NCBI GenBank assembly: GCA_963850605.1
Contig: CAWKLX010000006.1
Coordinates: 248,001 to 312,000 of the forward strand
Direction: 5' to 3'
Length of the DNA: 64,000 bases
Origin: BOG-908 sp963850605
GTDB taxonomy: Bacteria > Pseudomonadota > Alphaproteobacteria > Acetobacterales > Acetobacteraceae
Every line of letters begins with the position of its first letter. Position 1 is the stretch's first letter. A model generated the notes under the pieces. The model worked only from the letters and a program-made list of their open reading frames with translations, was not told where the DNA came from and ran no database searches. This document shows, piece after piece, positions 36,183 through 43,943 of this stretch. The translations under genes were made by a program, and so were the position numbers.

Positions 36183-37277
36183 ATGACCCGCCTGCCAAAC
36201 CTGCTTCCCATCGCGGTTGCCGGCCTGATCGTCTCGGCGGCCCACGCCCAGCCGGTCAGCGGTCCCTATGTCAGCCTGGGCGGCGGCGGCAACATCCTGC
36301 AGGACGAGAAGCTGCAGGGGGCGGCCTCCATTCTCGGCAGCAAGCTCAGCTTCGATGACGGCCCGGCGGCCTCGGCCGCCATTGGCTACGGTTTCGGCAA
36401 CGGCTTTCGGGTCCAGATCGACGGCGATTGGCGACGCAACCGGCTGCACAGCGTGTCGAACTTCGGCCCCGGCGCCTCCGCCGGCGGCACTCAGGAAGCT
36501 TACGCGGCGATGGCCGACGTGATCTTCGATCTCGACATCCGCCAGGATTGGATCTTTCCCTATTTCGGCGCGGGCGTCGGCTATAGTTGGCAGCGCTGGG
36601 ATCGCGTCCGCGCGTCGAGCTCCGTCTCGACAAATCTTGCCGATACCGCGGCCGGCGACGGGACAGACGGGCATTTCGCCTATCAGGGCCTGTTCGGCGT
36701 GTCCGTGCCGATGTCATTCGTCAGCGGCTTGTCGCTGACCGCCGAATACCGCTTCACCGGCGTCCCAAGCAAAACGAGCTATCCTGGCACAAGCTCGTCC
36801 GGCGCAGCGATCGGCAACCGCGTGGGCGCAAGCGCCAGCTACAACCACACCGGCCTGCTCGGCCTGCGCTACGTCCTGTTCCAACCCGCGCCCCCACCGC
36901 CGCCAGCGCCCGCTTCGCCTCAGCAGGCCGCCCCCGCCGTGGAACCCTCGCGCACCTACCTGGTCTTCTTCGACTGGGATCGCGCCGACCTCACCGCCCG
37001 CGCCCGCCAGATCGTCGCCGAGGCGGCGCAGGCCAGCACCCACGTCCAGACCACCCGGATCGAGGTGAACGGCTACACCGACCTGTCGGGCACCGCGGCC
37101 TACAACCAGCGCCTCTCCGTCCGCCGCGCGCAAAGCGTGCAGGCCGAGCTGGTCCGCGACGGCGTCGCCAGCACTGAGATCACCATCCACGGCTACGGCG
37201 AAGCCAATCCGCTCGTCCAGACCGCCCAGGGCGTGCGCGAACCGCAGAACCGCCGCGTGGAAATCGTCTTGAGGTAA
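36183..37277 (+). CDS. OmpA-family outer-membrane protein 2
   Basis: A 364-residue paralogue of the first. Signal peptide AVAGLIVSAAHAQ, a diverged beta-barrel (Ser/Gly-rich loops such as ASSSVSTNL and SYPGTSSSGAAIG), Pro-rich linker, and a C-terminal peptidoglycan-binding domain. This domain matches the first copy residue for residue over most of about 120 positions, though codons differ. GGAG precedes the ATG at 36183. The ordered pair is a duplication in which barrels diverged and the C-terminal domain was held. Confidence 0.9.
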   Translation: MTRLPNLLPIAVAGLIVSAAHAQPVSGPYVSLGGGGNILQDEKLQGAASILGSKLSFDDGPAASAAIGYGFGNGFRVQIDGDWRRNRLHSVSNFGPGASAGGTQEAYAAMADVIFDLDIRQDWIFPYFGAGVGYSWQRWDRVRASSSVSTNLADTAAGDGTDGHFAYQGLFGVSVPMSFVSGLSLTAEYRFTGVPSKTSYPGTSSSGAAIGNRVGASASYNHTGLLGLRYVLFQPAPPPPPAPASPQQAAPAVEPSRTYLVFFDWDRADLTARARQIVAEAAQASTHVQTTRIEVNGYTDLSGTAAYNQRLSVRRAQSVQAELVRDGVASTEITIHGYGEANPLVQTAQGVREPQNRRVEIVLR

Positions 37278-37324
37278 CACGCCGGCACGTCCGGCGCCGC
37301 CCACCGCGCAGGAGAACCTCGATC

Positions 37325-37801
37325 ATGCCGCGTTCGCTTCCGCCGCTCGCCGTCATTCTCGGCGCAGCCGGCATCATCCCGTTCGTCATCCTCGGTGTGG
37401 CATCCCTGGGCGGCAACCCGCAAAGCGCCCTGACGGCCACGCGCGGCCTCGTCGGCTACGGCGCTGTCATCCTCGCCTTCCTGGGTGGGGTGCACTGGGG
37501 TTTCGCGCTGGAAGAGCAAAGCGACGGCCGCGCCCTGCGCCAGCGCCTGGGCCTCGGCGTCGTTCCGTCGCTCATCGGCTGGGCGGCGATCTTCGGCAGC
37601 GTCATCGCCGACCCGGCGCTCAGCCTCGCCATCCTGATCGCCGGCTTCATCGCGGTCGTCGTGACCGAATGGCGCGCCCATCGCCGTGGCCTGGTGCCGG
37701 GCGGCTACATGGTCATGCGCTGGGTGGTCTCGGTCATCGTCATCGCCCTGCTGACCACCGTGCTCGTGTTGCGGTTGTTCGGTGCTCACGTACTTATGTG
37801 A
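37325..37801 (+). CDS. DUF3429 membrane protein
   Basis: A 158-residue membrane protein with four or five helices: PPLAVILGAAGIIPFVILGV, YGAVILAFLGGVHWGFAL, GLGVVPSLIGWAAIF, LSLAILIAGFIAVVV and WVVSVIVIALLTTVLVL. The FLGGVHWG block is characteristic of DUF3429. Function unknown. Separated by 47 bases from OmpA 2; a ribosome site GGAG lies before the ATG. Confidence 0.75.
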   Translation: MPRSLPPLAVILGAAGIIPFVILGVASLGGNPQSALTATRGLVGYGAVILAFLGGVHWGFALEEQSDGRALRQRLGLGVVPSLIGWAAIFGSVIADPALSLAILIAGFIAVVVTEWRAHRRGLVPGGYMVMRWVVSVIVIALLTTVLVLRLFGAHVLM

Positions 37802-37864
37802 AAATTGTCTTTAAAATTAGAAAATTCTGTGCTGTAGGTATTCACGCATTTGAAGGCTGTTTCC

Positions 37865-38179
37865 ATGATCGAGGCGACCGTGATCCCCTTCCCTCAACCG
37901 GCCCCGGTGGACGAGAAGGAGCGACTGCGGCGTGCCATGGAACATCTGCAAACCGCCCTCCACGCGCAAAGCCGGGCACTGAGCGACTGGCGCTTCGCCA
38001 TGACCGAGCTGGGCGTGGGCGTCGCCGGGCTTGCCCAATCGCTGGCCAGCTACCAAGACAGCCTGTCGGGTGTGGAAGCCCGTCTGGCGGCACTTCGCCC
38101 GGAAGCCGCCCGTCTGATCTCCAGCGCCGCCCTGCACCGGCCCGATGTTACAGCCGCAAGGGCACCCGCCGCCCAATAA
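37865..38179 (+). CDS. Hypothetical protein, helical
   Basis: A 104-residue protein from the ATG at 37865, with a short Pro-rich head (EATVIPFPQPAP) and a helical middle (RLRRAMEHLQTALHAQSRAL, ASYQDSLSGVEARLAAL) that looks like a coiled coil. I recognise no family. It overlaps the end of the convergent MFS gene by 32 bases. GAAGG before the ATG is a weak ribosome site. Confidence 0.5.
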   Translation: MIEATVIPFPQPAPVDEKERLRRAMEHLQTALHAQSRALSDWRFAMTELGVGVAGLAQSLASYQDSLSGVEARLAALRPEAARLISSAALHRPDVTAARAPAAQ

Positions 38180-39392
38180 CCAGCAGGGCAGCCACCGTGA
38201 CCAGCGACGCACCGGCCATGTAGATCCCCGGCACCGTGGGATCGCCGGTCACCCCGATCATCCACTCCATCGCCAGTTGCGCAAACCCGCCAAACACCAC
38301 CACACCCAGCGTATACCCCAGCGACATTCCAGCGGCGCGCACCCGCACCGGAAACATCTCGGCCAGCAACGCCGCCGACGGGGCCGTATAACCAGCACGC
38401 AACACGCTGATCCCCACCAGAACACATGTCAGCACGGCCGCATTCGGATAAGCCTCGACCAGCCGAAACGCCGGATAGGCGCCCACACACAGCAATCCCG
38501 CCAGCGCCACCATGATCGGCAACCGCCCCCAGAGATCGGATAGATGCGCGGCCACAGGCGTGACCAGCAAAGGGCCCACCGAAGCCGCAAAGGTCACGCC
38601 AAAGCTGCTCGACTGCGCCAGGTGCAGATGCCGGTGCGCATAGGTCGGCAGATAGATGTTCAGGTAGGTGCCAGCCGTACCCGCGGCGACAACCCCCGCC
38701 GCCAGCGCCACCCGCCCGCCATGCCGGCCCACCAGCTCCCGAAGCGGCGCTTCCGTCCTCCGCCCGGCCTCGAACGCCGGCGACTCGGCCACGTGCCGCC
38801 GCACATAAAACCCCACCGGCCCGATCAGCAGCCCCAGCACGAACGGCAGCCGGAACCCCCACGAATCCAACGCCGCCGGCGGCAACACGCCAGACAGCGC
38901 CCACGCCACGCCGGACCCCAGAATCGCCGACACCGCCTGGCTGGTGAACTGGAAGCTGCCGAAAAACCCCGGGCGCCTCCCCGCATGCTCGACCATGAAC
39001 GCGGTGGCGCCGCCAAACTCGCCCCCCGCCGACACACCCTGGATAAGCCGCGCCCCCAAGATCCCGAGCGGCGCCCAAATGCCAATCGTGGCATACCCCG
39101 GCATGACAACCATCAACGCCGTCCCCAACGTCATCAGCAGGATGGACGCGCTCAACGCCGCCCGCCGCCCGCGCCGGTCCGCGTAACTCCCCAGCAGCGC
39201 CGCCCCCACCGGCCTGGCGAGGAACGAAACCCCATACGTGCCGAACGTCAGCAGCAGCCCGGTCGCGGGGTCGGCCTTGGGAAAGAACGCGCCGGCAATC
39301 TGCGACGCGAAATAGCCAAAAACGCTGAAGTCATACCACTCCAACGCATTGCCAGCCGAAGCGGCCAGAACGACGCGCGTCAGCGATCTCAT
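38148..39392 (-). CDS. MFS metabolite:proton symporter (MHS-type)
   Basis: A 414-residue, twelve-helix transporter. The first loop region reads GNALEWYDFSVFGYFASQI and the signature loop ADRRGRRAAL, then GVSAGGEFGGATAF, all typical of the metabolite:H+ symporter (MHS) group that takes up organic acids such as citrate, ketoglutarate or shikimate. The second half repeats with LSDLWGRLPIM. Substrate cannot be named. It is divergent from hpnH downstream of repeat 39460-39578. Confidence 0.85.
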   Translation of the reverse strand: MRSLTRVVLAASAGNALEWYDFSVFGYFASQIAGAFFPKADPATGLLLTFGTYGVSFLARPVGAALLGSYADRRGRRAALSASILLMTLGTALMVVMPGYATIGIWAPLGILGARLIQGVSAGGEFGGATAFMVEHAGRRPGFFGSFQFTSQAVSAILGSGVAWALSGVLPPAALDSWGFRLPFVLGLLIGPVGFYVRRHVAESPAFEAGRRTEAPLRELVGRHGGRVALAAGVVAAGTAGTYLNIYLPTYAHRHLHLAQSSSFGVTFAASVGPLLVTPVAAHLSDLWGRLPIMVALAGLLCVGAYPAFRLVEAYPNAAVLTCVLVGISVLRAGYTAPSAALLAEMFPVRVRAAGMSLGYTLGVVVFGGFAQLAMEWMIGVTGDPTVPGIYMAGASLVTVAALLVIGRRVPLRL

Positions 39393-39459
39393 TGAGACGC
39401 CCGCACCAACGGGCGTTCATCGGAACTGACGAAGTTGACTGTTCCAGCAGCAGAAAGCC

Positions 39460-39578
39460 TCACCGCGAAGGCACAAAGACACGAAGAAGCCTGGGCGCCC
39501 ATGCGTTCTCGCCTCAGAAGCATGCAGGTATTTTGCCGATCGCGGGCCTCTGCGTGGTCTTCGCGCCTTCGCGGTGAA
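39460..39578. repeat. Inverted-repeat element with CACCGCGAAGGC arms
   Basis: Left arm TCACCGCGAAGGCACAAAGA and right arm CTTCGCGCCTTCGCGGTGA pair, separated by about 75 bases. It occupies the gap between the start of the MHS transporter gene and the end of hpnH. It looks like a MITE or REP-type element. A related copy is at 30848-30960. Confidence 0.55.
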
Positions 39579-39625
39579 TTTTGTCCCTACTCTGCGACCA
39601 GAAAGCGGGCGCGCCTATCGCACCC

Positions 39626-40768
39626 TTAATCCGCGGCGTCCGCCATTTCGCCCGGTTTGGCGTGGGCCGTGCGGCGCATGGCGTCTTCCACATGCCGGCT
39701 GAACACGTATTCGGCCGGACGCTGCCCTTCCAGCGGGATTTCCGGCGCCATCGGGCCGTCCAGCTTCGGGCCGCGCAGCAGCACCTTGGCGATCTTCAGC
39801 GGGTTCTTGACCGAGTTCACGACCGAGGTGGCTTCATAACCGGAGTGCACCATGCAGTCGGCGCATTTCTCGTAATTGCCGGTGCCGTACTTGTCCCAGT
39901 CGGTGGTCTCCATCAGCTCCGTGAAACTTTTCGCGTAGCCTTCGCCCAGCAGGTAGCAAGGCCGCTGCCAGCCGAACACGTTGCGCGTCGGGTTGCCCCA
40001 GGGCGTGCAGCGATACTCCTGATTGCCGGCCAGGAAATCGATGAATAGCGGGCTCTGGCCGAACTTCCACTTCTTGCCTTGTCCGCGCTTGAGGATGTCA
40101 CGGAACAGCTGCTTGGTCTTCTGGCGGCCCAGGAAATGCGCCTGGTCGGGCGCACGCTCGTAGGCATAGCCGGGCGAGGTCATGATCCCGTCGATGTCGA
40201 GCTTGGTCACTTCATCGAAGAAATTGGCCACCCGCTCGGGATCGGCCCCGTCGAACAGCGTGCAGTTGATCGACACCCGGAAACCCCGCCGCTTGGCTTC
40301 CTTGATCGCGGCGATCGCGCGGTCATAGGTACCGTCCTGGCTGACGGCGCGGTCGTGCATGTCGCGGTCGCCATCCAGGTGGATGTCCCAGGCAAAGGAG
40401 GGATGCGGCTTGTAGCTGTCGAGTTTCTTCTCCAGCAGCAACGCGTTGGTGCACAAATAGATGAACTTGCCGCGCGCCAGGATCTTTTCCACGATCTCCG
40501 GCATCTCGCGATGCAGCAGCGGCTCGCCGCCGGCAATCGACACGACAGGCGCGCCGCACTCATCGACCGCCTCCAGGCATTCGGCGACCGAAAGCCGCTG
40601 GTTCAGGATCGGCGCCGGATAGTCGATCTTGCCGCACCCGCCACAGGCCAGGTTGCACCGGAACAGCGGCTCCAGCATCAGCACCAGCGGATAGCGCTTA
40701 CGCCCGGCCATGTGCTGGCGGACGACATAGGCACCCACGCGCAGAACTTGTTTTAGCGGAACCGACAC
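39626..40768 (-). CDS. hpnH: Adenosyl-hopene transferase HpnH (radical SAM)
   Basis: HpnH joins the 5'-deoxyadenosyl group of SAM to diploptene, the first step of making bacteriohopanepolyols. The 380-residue protein has the cluster motif C38xxxC42xxC45 (FRCNLACGGCGK), AGGEPLL, and a C-terminal SPASM-like cysteine block (NYEKCADCMVHSGYE). The GTG start at 40768 has AGGAG 8 bases before it; a longer start at 40867 is unlikely. No other hopanoid genes are in the window, so the hpn cluster is split or lies elsewhere. Confidence 0.93.
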   Translation of the reverse strand: MSVPLKQVLRVGAYVVRQHMAGRKRYPLVLMLEPLFRCNLACGGCGKIDYPAPILNQRLSVAECLEAVDECGAPVVSIAGGEPLLHREMPEIVEKILARGKFIYLCTNALLLEKKLDSYKPHPSFAWDIHLDGDRDMHDRAVSQDGTYDRAIAAIKEAKRRGFRVSINCTLFDGADPERVANFFDEVTKLDIDGIMTSPGYAYERAPDQAHFLGRQKTKQLFRDILKRGQGKKWKFGQSPLFIDFLAGNQEYRCTPWGNPTRNVFGWQRPCYLLGEGYAKSFTELMETTDWDKYGTGNYEKCADCMVHSGYEATSVVNSVKNPLKIAKVLLRGPKLDGPMAPEIPLEGQRPAEYVFSRHVEDAMRRTAHAKPGEMADAAD

Positions 40769-41027
40769 TCGATACACTCCTGTCCACGCCGCACCCGTCA
40801 TGATGGGGTGCAGAAGGCCCCGGGCGCGCCCAAAGGCGCCCGACGCGGCTTGGTGAGCCGCCAACATTGGACCGCGACGCGTCCTATGCCACCCCGGTCA
40901 GCGTCCCGTATGGCATTGCGTTGCCGTCCGAACAACATTGGTCGCCGGAAGGAGGGCAGACGTGGCGGTTTTGCGACACGTATTGCGTGCAATCATGCCC
41001 ACCCCCGCCGGCGAACTCGGGGCGGGG

Positions 41028-41768
41028 ATGAAGCGTCATCGCGCCGACGTGTTGCTGACCGAACGCGGGCTGGTGGAAAGCCGTGCGCGGGCGCAGGCGC
41101 TGATCCTGGCCGGCAAAGTCTTCTCGGGCGACCGCCGCGTGGCCAAGGCGGGTGACGGGCTGGCCCAGGACGCACCGCTGGAGGTGCGCGGCCAGGATCA
41201 CCCCTGGGTCTCGCGCGGCGGGCTGAAGCTGGCCCACGCGCTCGACCATTTTGGCCTGTCGCCCACGGGCCTGGTCTGCCTGGATATCGGCGCCTCCACC
41301 GGCGGTTTTACCGATGTGCTGCTGCATCACAATGCGGCCCGCGTGCACGCCGTCGATGTCGGCCACGGCCAGCTCGCCTGGCGCCTGCGCTCCGATCCCA
41401 GGGTCGTGGTGCATGAGCGGCTGAACGCCCGTCACCTCACAGCCCAGGCGATCGGCGAACCCGTCCAGGCGCTGGTCTGCGACGCCAGCTTCATCGGCCT
41501 GCGCACCGTGCTGCCGGCGCCGCTCTCCCTCTGCGTCCCCGGCGCCTGGGCGGTGGCGCTCATCAAACCGCAATTCGAGGCAGGCCCAGGCCAGGTCGGC
41601 GCCCGCGGCGTCGTGCGCGACCCGGCGGTGCACGAAGCCGTGTGCGCCGCGGTGCATCAATGGTGGGCGGCACTGCCCGGTTGGGCGGTCACCGGTATCG
41701 AGCCCAGCCCCATCACCGGCCCCGAAGGCAACCGCGAATTCCTGCTCGCCGCCAAGCGCGGTCCGTAG
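41028..41768 (+). CDS. tlyA: TlyA-family rRNA methyltransferase/hemolysin-like protein
   Basis: A 246-residue protein with an N-terminal S4 RNA-binding domain (RADVLLTERGLVESRARAQA) and a C-terminal FtsJ-like methyltransferase with SAM motif CLDIGASTGGFTDVLL. TlyA methylates 16S and 23S rRNA at the subunit interface and affects capreomycin sensitivity. The catalytic lysine-type tetrad is suggested by GGLKLAHAL and KPQFE. ATG at 41028 is chosen; a longer start at 40995 is possible. In many alphaproteobacteria it lies near dxs; here it is near hpnH. Confidence 0.88.
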   Translation: MKRHRADVLLTERGLVESRARAQALILAGKVFSGDRRVAKAGDGLAQDAPLEVRGQDHPWVSRGGLKLAHALDHFGLSPTGLVCLDIGASTGGFTDVLLHHNAARVHAVDVGHGQLAWRLRSDPRVVVHERLNARHLTAQAIGEPVQALVCDASFIGLRTVLPAPLSLCVPGAWAVALIKPQFEAGPGQVGARGVVRDPAVHEAVCAAVHQWWAALPGWAVTGIEPSPITGPEGNREFLLAAKRGP

Positions 41769-41773
41769 GTGTC

Positions 41774-41878
41774 AGAGCATCATCCGATCGAACGGGCTCG
41801 TTCGGTCGGACAAAGATGCTCGCCAAAACAATGCGCTAGAGCCTGGTCCGTGAACCAGCCCGAACGGATCATGCTCTA
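41774..41878. repeat. Dispersed ~105-bp intergenic repeat, copy 2
   Basis: This begins AGAGCATCATCCGATCGAAC, with CGGGCTCGTTCGGTCGG, AAAGATGCTCG, and ends GAACGGATCATGCTCTA. It matches 12124-12229 over its length. Both copies abut the stop of a plus-strand gene. It also reaches the last codon of the convergent DEAD-box gene. Confidence 0.7.
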
Positions 41879-43732
41879 AGCCTCGACCGCTTCGGCCAAC
41901 TCCGGCTCCGCCGCACGAGGCCGGCGCGGCAGCATCATGAAGGCCGGCACGTCCTCGCCAAAACCTTCGACCGAAGGCCCCAAATCCTCGTCCCGCCGTC
42001 GATAATCGCGTCCCGCCGGCCGCTCGTAGCGTGTCTCCTGACGTGGCTCGGGCCGCGGCTCAGGCCGCGGCGTGTCGGCCCTCGGCTCCGGCCGGCGCTC
42101 GGCACGCACCGGTTCCGGGGCACGCGGCGCCGGCTCCGCCGGGCGTTCCGGCTTGCCACGGCTCCGGCTGCGGCTGCGTGAACGGGGGCTGCCGGCCTTC
42201 TCCTCGTCCGACGGGGCTCCGGGCAGCGCTTCGGGGGCAGGCGCGCGGGCTTTCGCCGGCGCCGGCTTGCGCGCGCCGGCCGGGGCGCGCCCACGACGCC
42301 GGCGACCATCCGTCTCGGCCCATTCGACAACGTCCAGCTCAGGGATCGCGATACGCGGAATGGCGAACCCGGTGAGCTTCTCGATCGCCTCCACCGCCAG
42401 CCGGTCCTCCGGCGAGGCAAGCGTGAACGCATGCCCGGTCAGCCCCGCGCGCCCTGTCCGCCCGATCCGGTGCACGTAATCCTCGGCATGGTGCGGCACG
42501 TCGAAATTGAACACGTGGCTCAGCCCGCCAATGTCGATGCCCCGCGCCGCCACGTCGCTGCACACCAGCAGCCGCAACTCGTTCTTCTTGAATTTTTCGA
42601 GCGTCGCGAAACGCGCCGGCTGGCTCATGTCACCGTGCAGCGAACCGACTGAGAAATTGTGCCGAGACAGCGACTTATACAGAATATCGACGTCGCGCTT
42701 GCGATTGCAGAAAATCAGCGCGTTGGCCACGTCCTCCGACCGGATCAGCCGACGCAGCGCCTCCCGCTTGTCATGCTCGGCCACCAGCACCAGGCCGGCC
42801 ACGATCGTCGTTGCCACGGAAGCCGATTTCGAAACCGTGATCATGCGCGGGTTGTCGAGGAAGGCGTCGCTCAGCCGGCGGATTTCCGGCGCCATGGTCG
42901 CGCTGAAGAACAGGGTCTGCCGCGTCTTCGGCAACAGGCCGACGATGCGCTCCACATCGGGGATGAACCCCATGTCCAGCATGCGGTCCGCTTCGTCGAT
43001 CACCAGCAGACGCGTGTCGGTCAGCATCAGCCCGCCGCGCTCGAACAGGTCCAGCAGCCGCCCCGGTGTCGCGATCAGCACATCGACGCCCTTGTTCAGC
43101 GCCTCCCGTTGGTCGGACACGCTCTCGCCACCGATCAGCAGCGCGTGGTTCAGTTTCAGGTATTTGCCGTATTCGACGAAATTTTCGGCGACCTGCAGCG
43201 CCAGCTCGCGCGTCGGCTCCAGGATCAGGCTGCGCGGCATCCGCGCGCGGGCGCGGGAGCCGGCCAGGATGTCCAGCATCGGCAGGGTGAAACCCGCGGT
43301 CTTGCCGGTCCCTGTCTGTGCCACGCCCATCACGTCGCGCCCGGCCAGCACGGCCGGAATCGCCTGCGCCTGTATCGGGGTCGGGTGGCGGTAACCCTTC
43401 TCCTCGACGGCGCGCAGTATCGGCTCGGACAGGCCCAGATCGGCGAACAGCGGAAGCTCAGCCTCGGGCGCCCCGTCCTCGACCGGTGGCGGGGCGGCAC
43501 CCTCACCGGGAGCCGCGAAGGCGATGCCGGCCAATTCGGCGGCGACGTCGCCGGCCGGGACGGGATGCTCCGGTTCCGGCTCGTCATCCTGCGTCGATCC
43601 GGCCGACGCGGACTCCTCCGGCAGAATCTCCTGGTCGGGCGCGGACCGCGCGGGTGTGCCGGGCTCGGCAGACGCGTGCGCGTCGGAGTGCACAGGCTCG
43701 TCAGCCTCGCAGGCGGTGGTCTGGTTCAACAA
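41876..43732 (-). CDS. DEAD-box RNA helicase (RhlE-type)
   Basis: A helicase of about 618 residues with Q motif (GYRHPTPIQAQAIPAVL), motif I AQTGTGKT, DEAD (VIDEADRMLDMGF), SAT (FFSATM) and motif VI (HRIGRTGRAG). The N-terminal 100 residues are acidic and Ala/Pro-rich, and the C-terminal 150 are Arg/Pro/Glu-rich (SPRSRSRSRSRGK), probably RNA-binding tails. The start is uncertain: the longest frame begins GTG 43837, but its first 35 residues look non-coding, so I use a TTG at 43732. It probably assists ribosome assembly or RNA turnover in the cold. Confidence 0.85.
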   Translation of the reverse strand: MLNQTTACEADEPVHSDAHASAEPGTPARSAPDQEILPEESASAGSTQDDEPEPEHPVPAGDVAAELAGIAFAAPGEGAAPPPVEDGAPEAELPLFADLGLSEPILRAVEEKGYRHPTPIQAQAIPAVLAGRDVMGVAQTGTGKTAGFTLPMLDILAGSRARARMPRSLILEPTRELALQVAENFVEYGKYLKLNHALLIGGESVSDQREALNKGVDVLIATPGRLLDLFERGGLMLTDTRLLVIDEADRMLDMGFIPDVERIVGLLPKTRQTLFFSATMAPEIRRLSDAFLDNPRMITVSKSASVATTIVAGLVLVAEHDKREALRRLIRSEDVANALIFCNRKRDVDILYKSLSRHNFSVGSLHGDMSQPARFATLEKFKKNELRLLVCSDVAARGIDIGGLSHVFNFDVPHHAEDYVHRIGRTGRAGLTGHAFTLASPEDRLAVEAIEKLTGFAIPRIAIPELDVVEWAETDGRRRRGRAPAGARKPAPAKARAPAPEALPGAPSDEEKAGSPRSRSRSRSRGKPERPAEPAPRAPEPVRAERRPEPRADTPRPEPRPEPRQETRYERPAGRDYRRRDEDLGPSVEGFGEDVPAFMMLPRRPRAAEPELAEAVEA

Positions 43733-43943
43733 TTCATCTCGGTCTTGGAAAAGGGGCAGGGCTGATGCGACAAAATGAGGCGGCGGTTGCTGGCCGCTTG
43801 GCGGGCCACCCGGGCAACCGCACGGGGCGCGTCGCACCGTTGCGCGTCAGCGCGGGATATCTGCAACCATTGCGGCAAAGTCAAGCTTTCAGGCGCGCCG
43901 CAAAGCGCAACCTCGCGCACGGCCACGAACGGGACCGCACTGC

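Noticed and set aside
34919..36211. 430-codon open frame on the minus strand opposite OmpA 1
   Set aside because: Same reason: it covers the real gene exactly, and has no start signal or domain.
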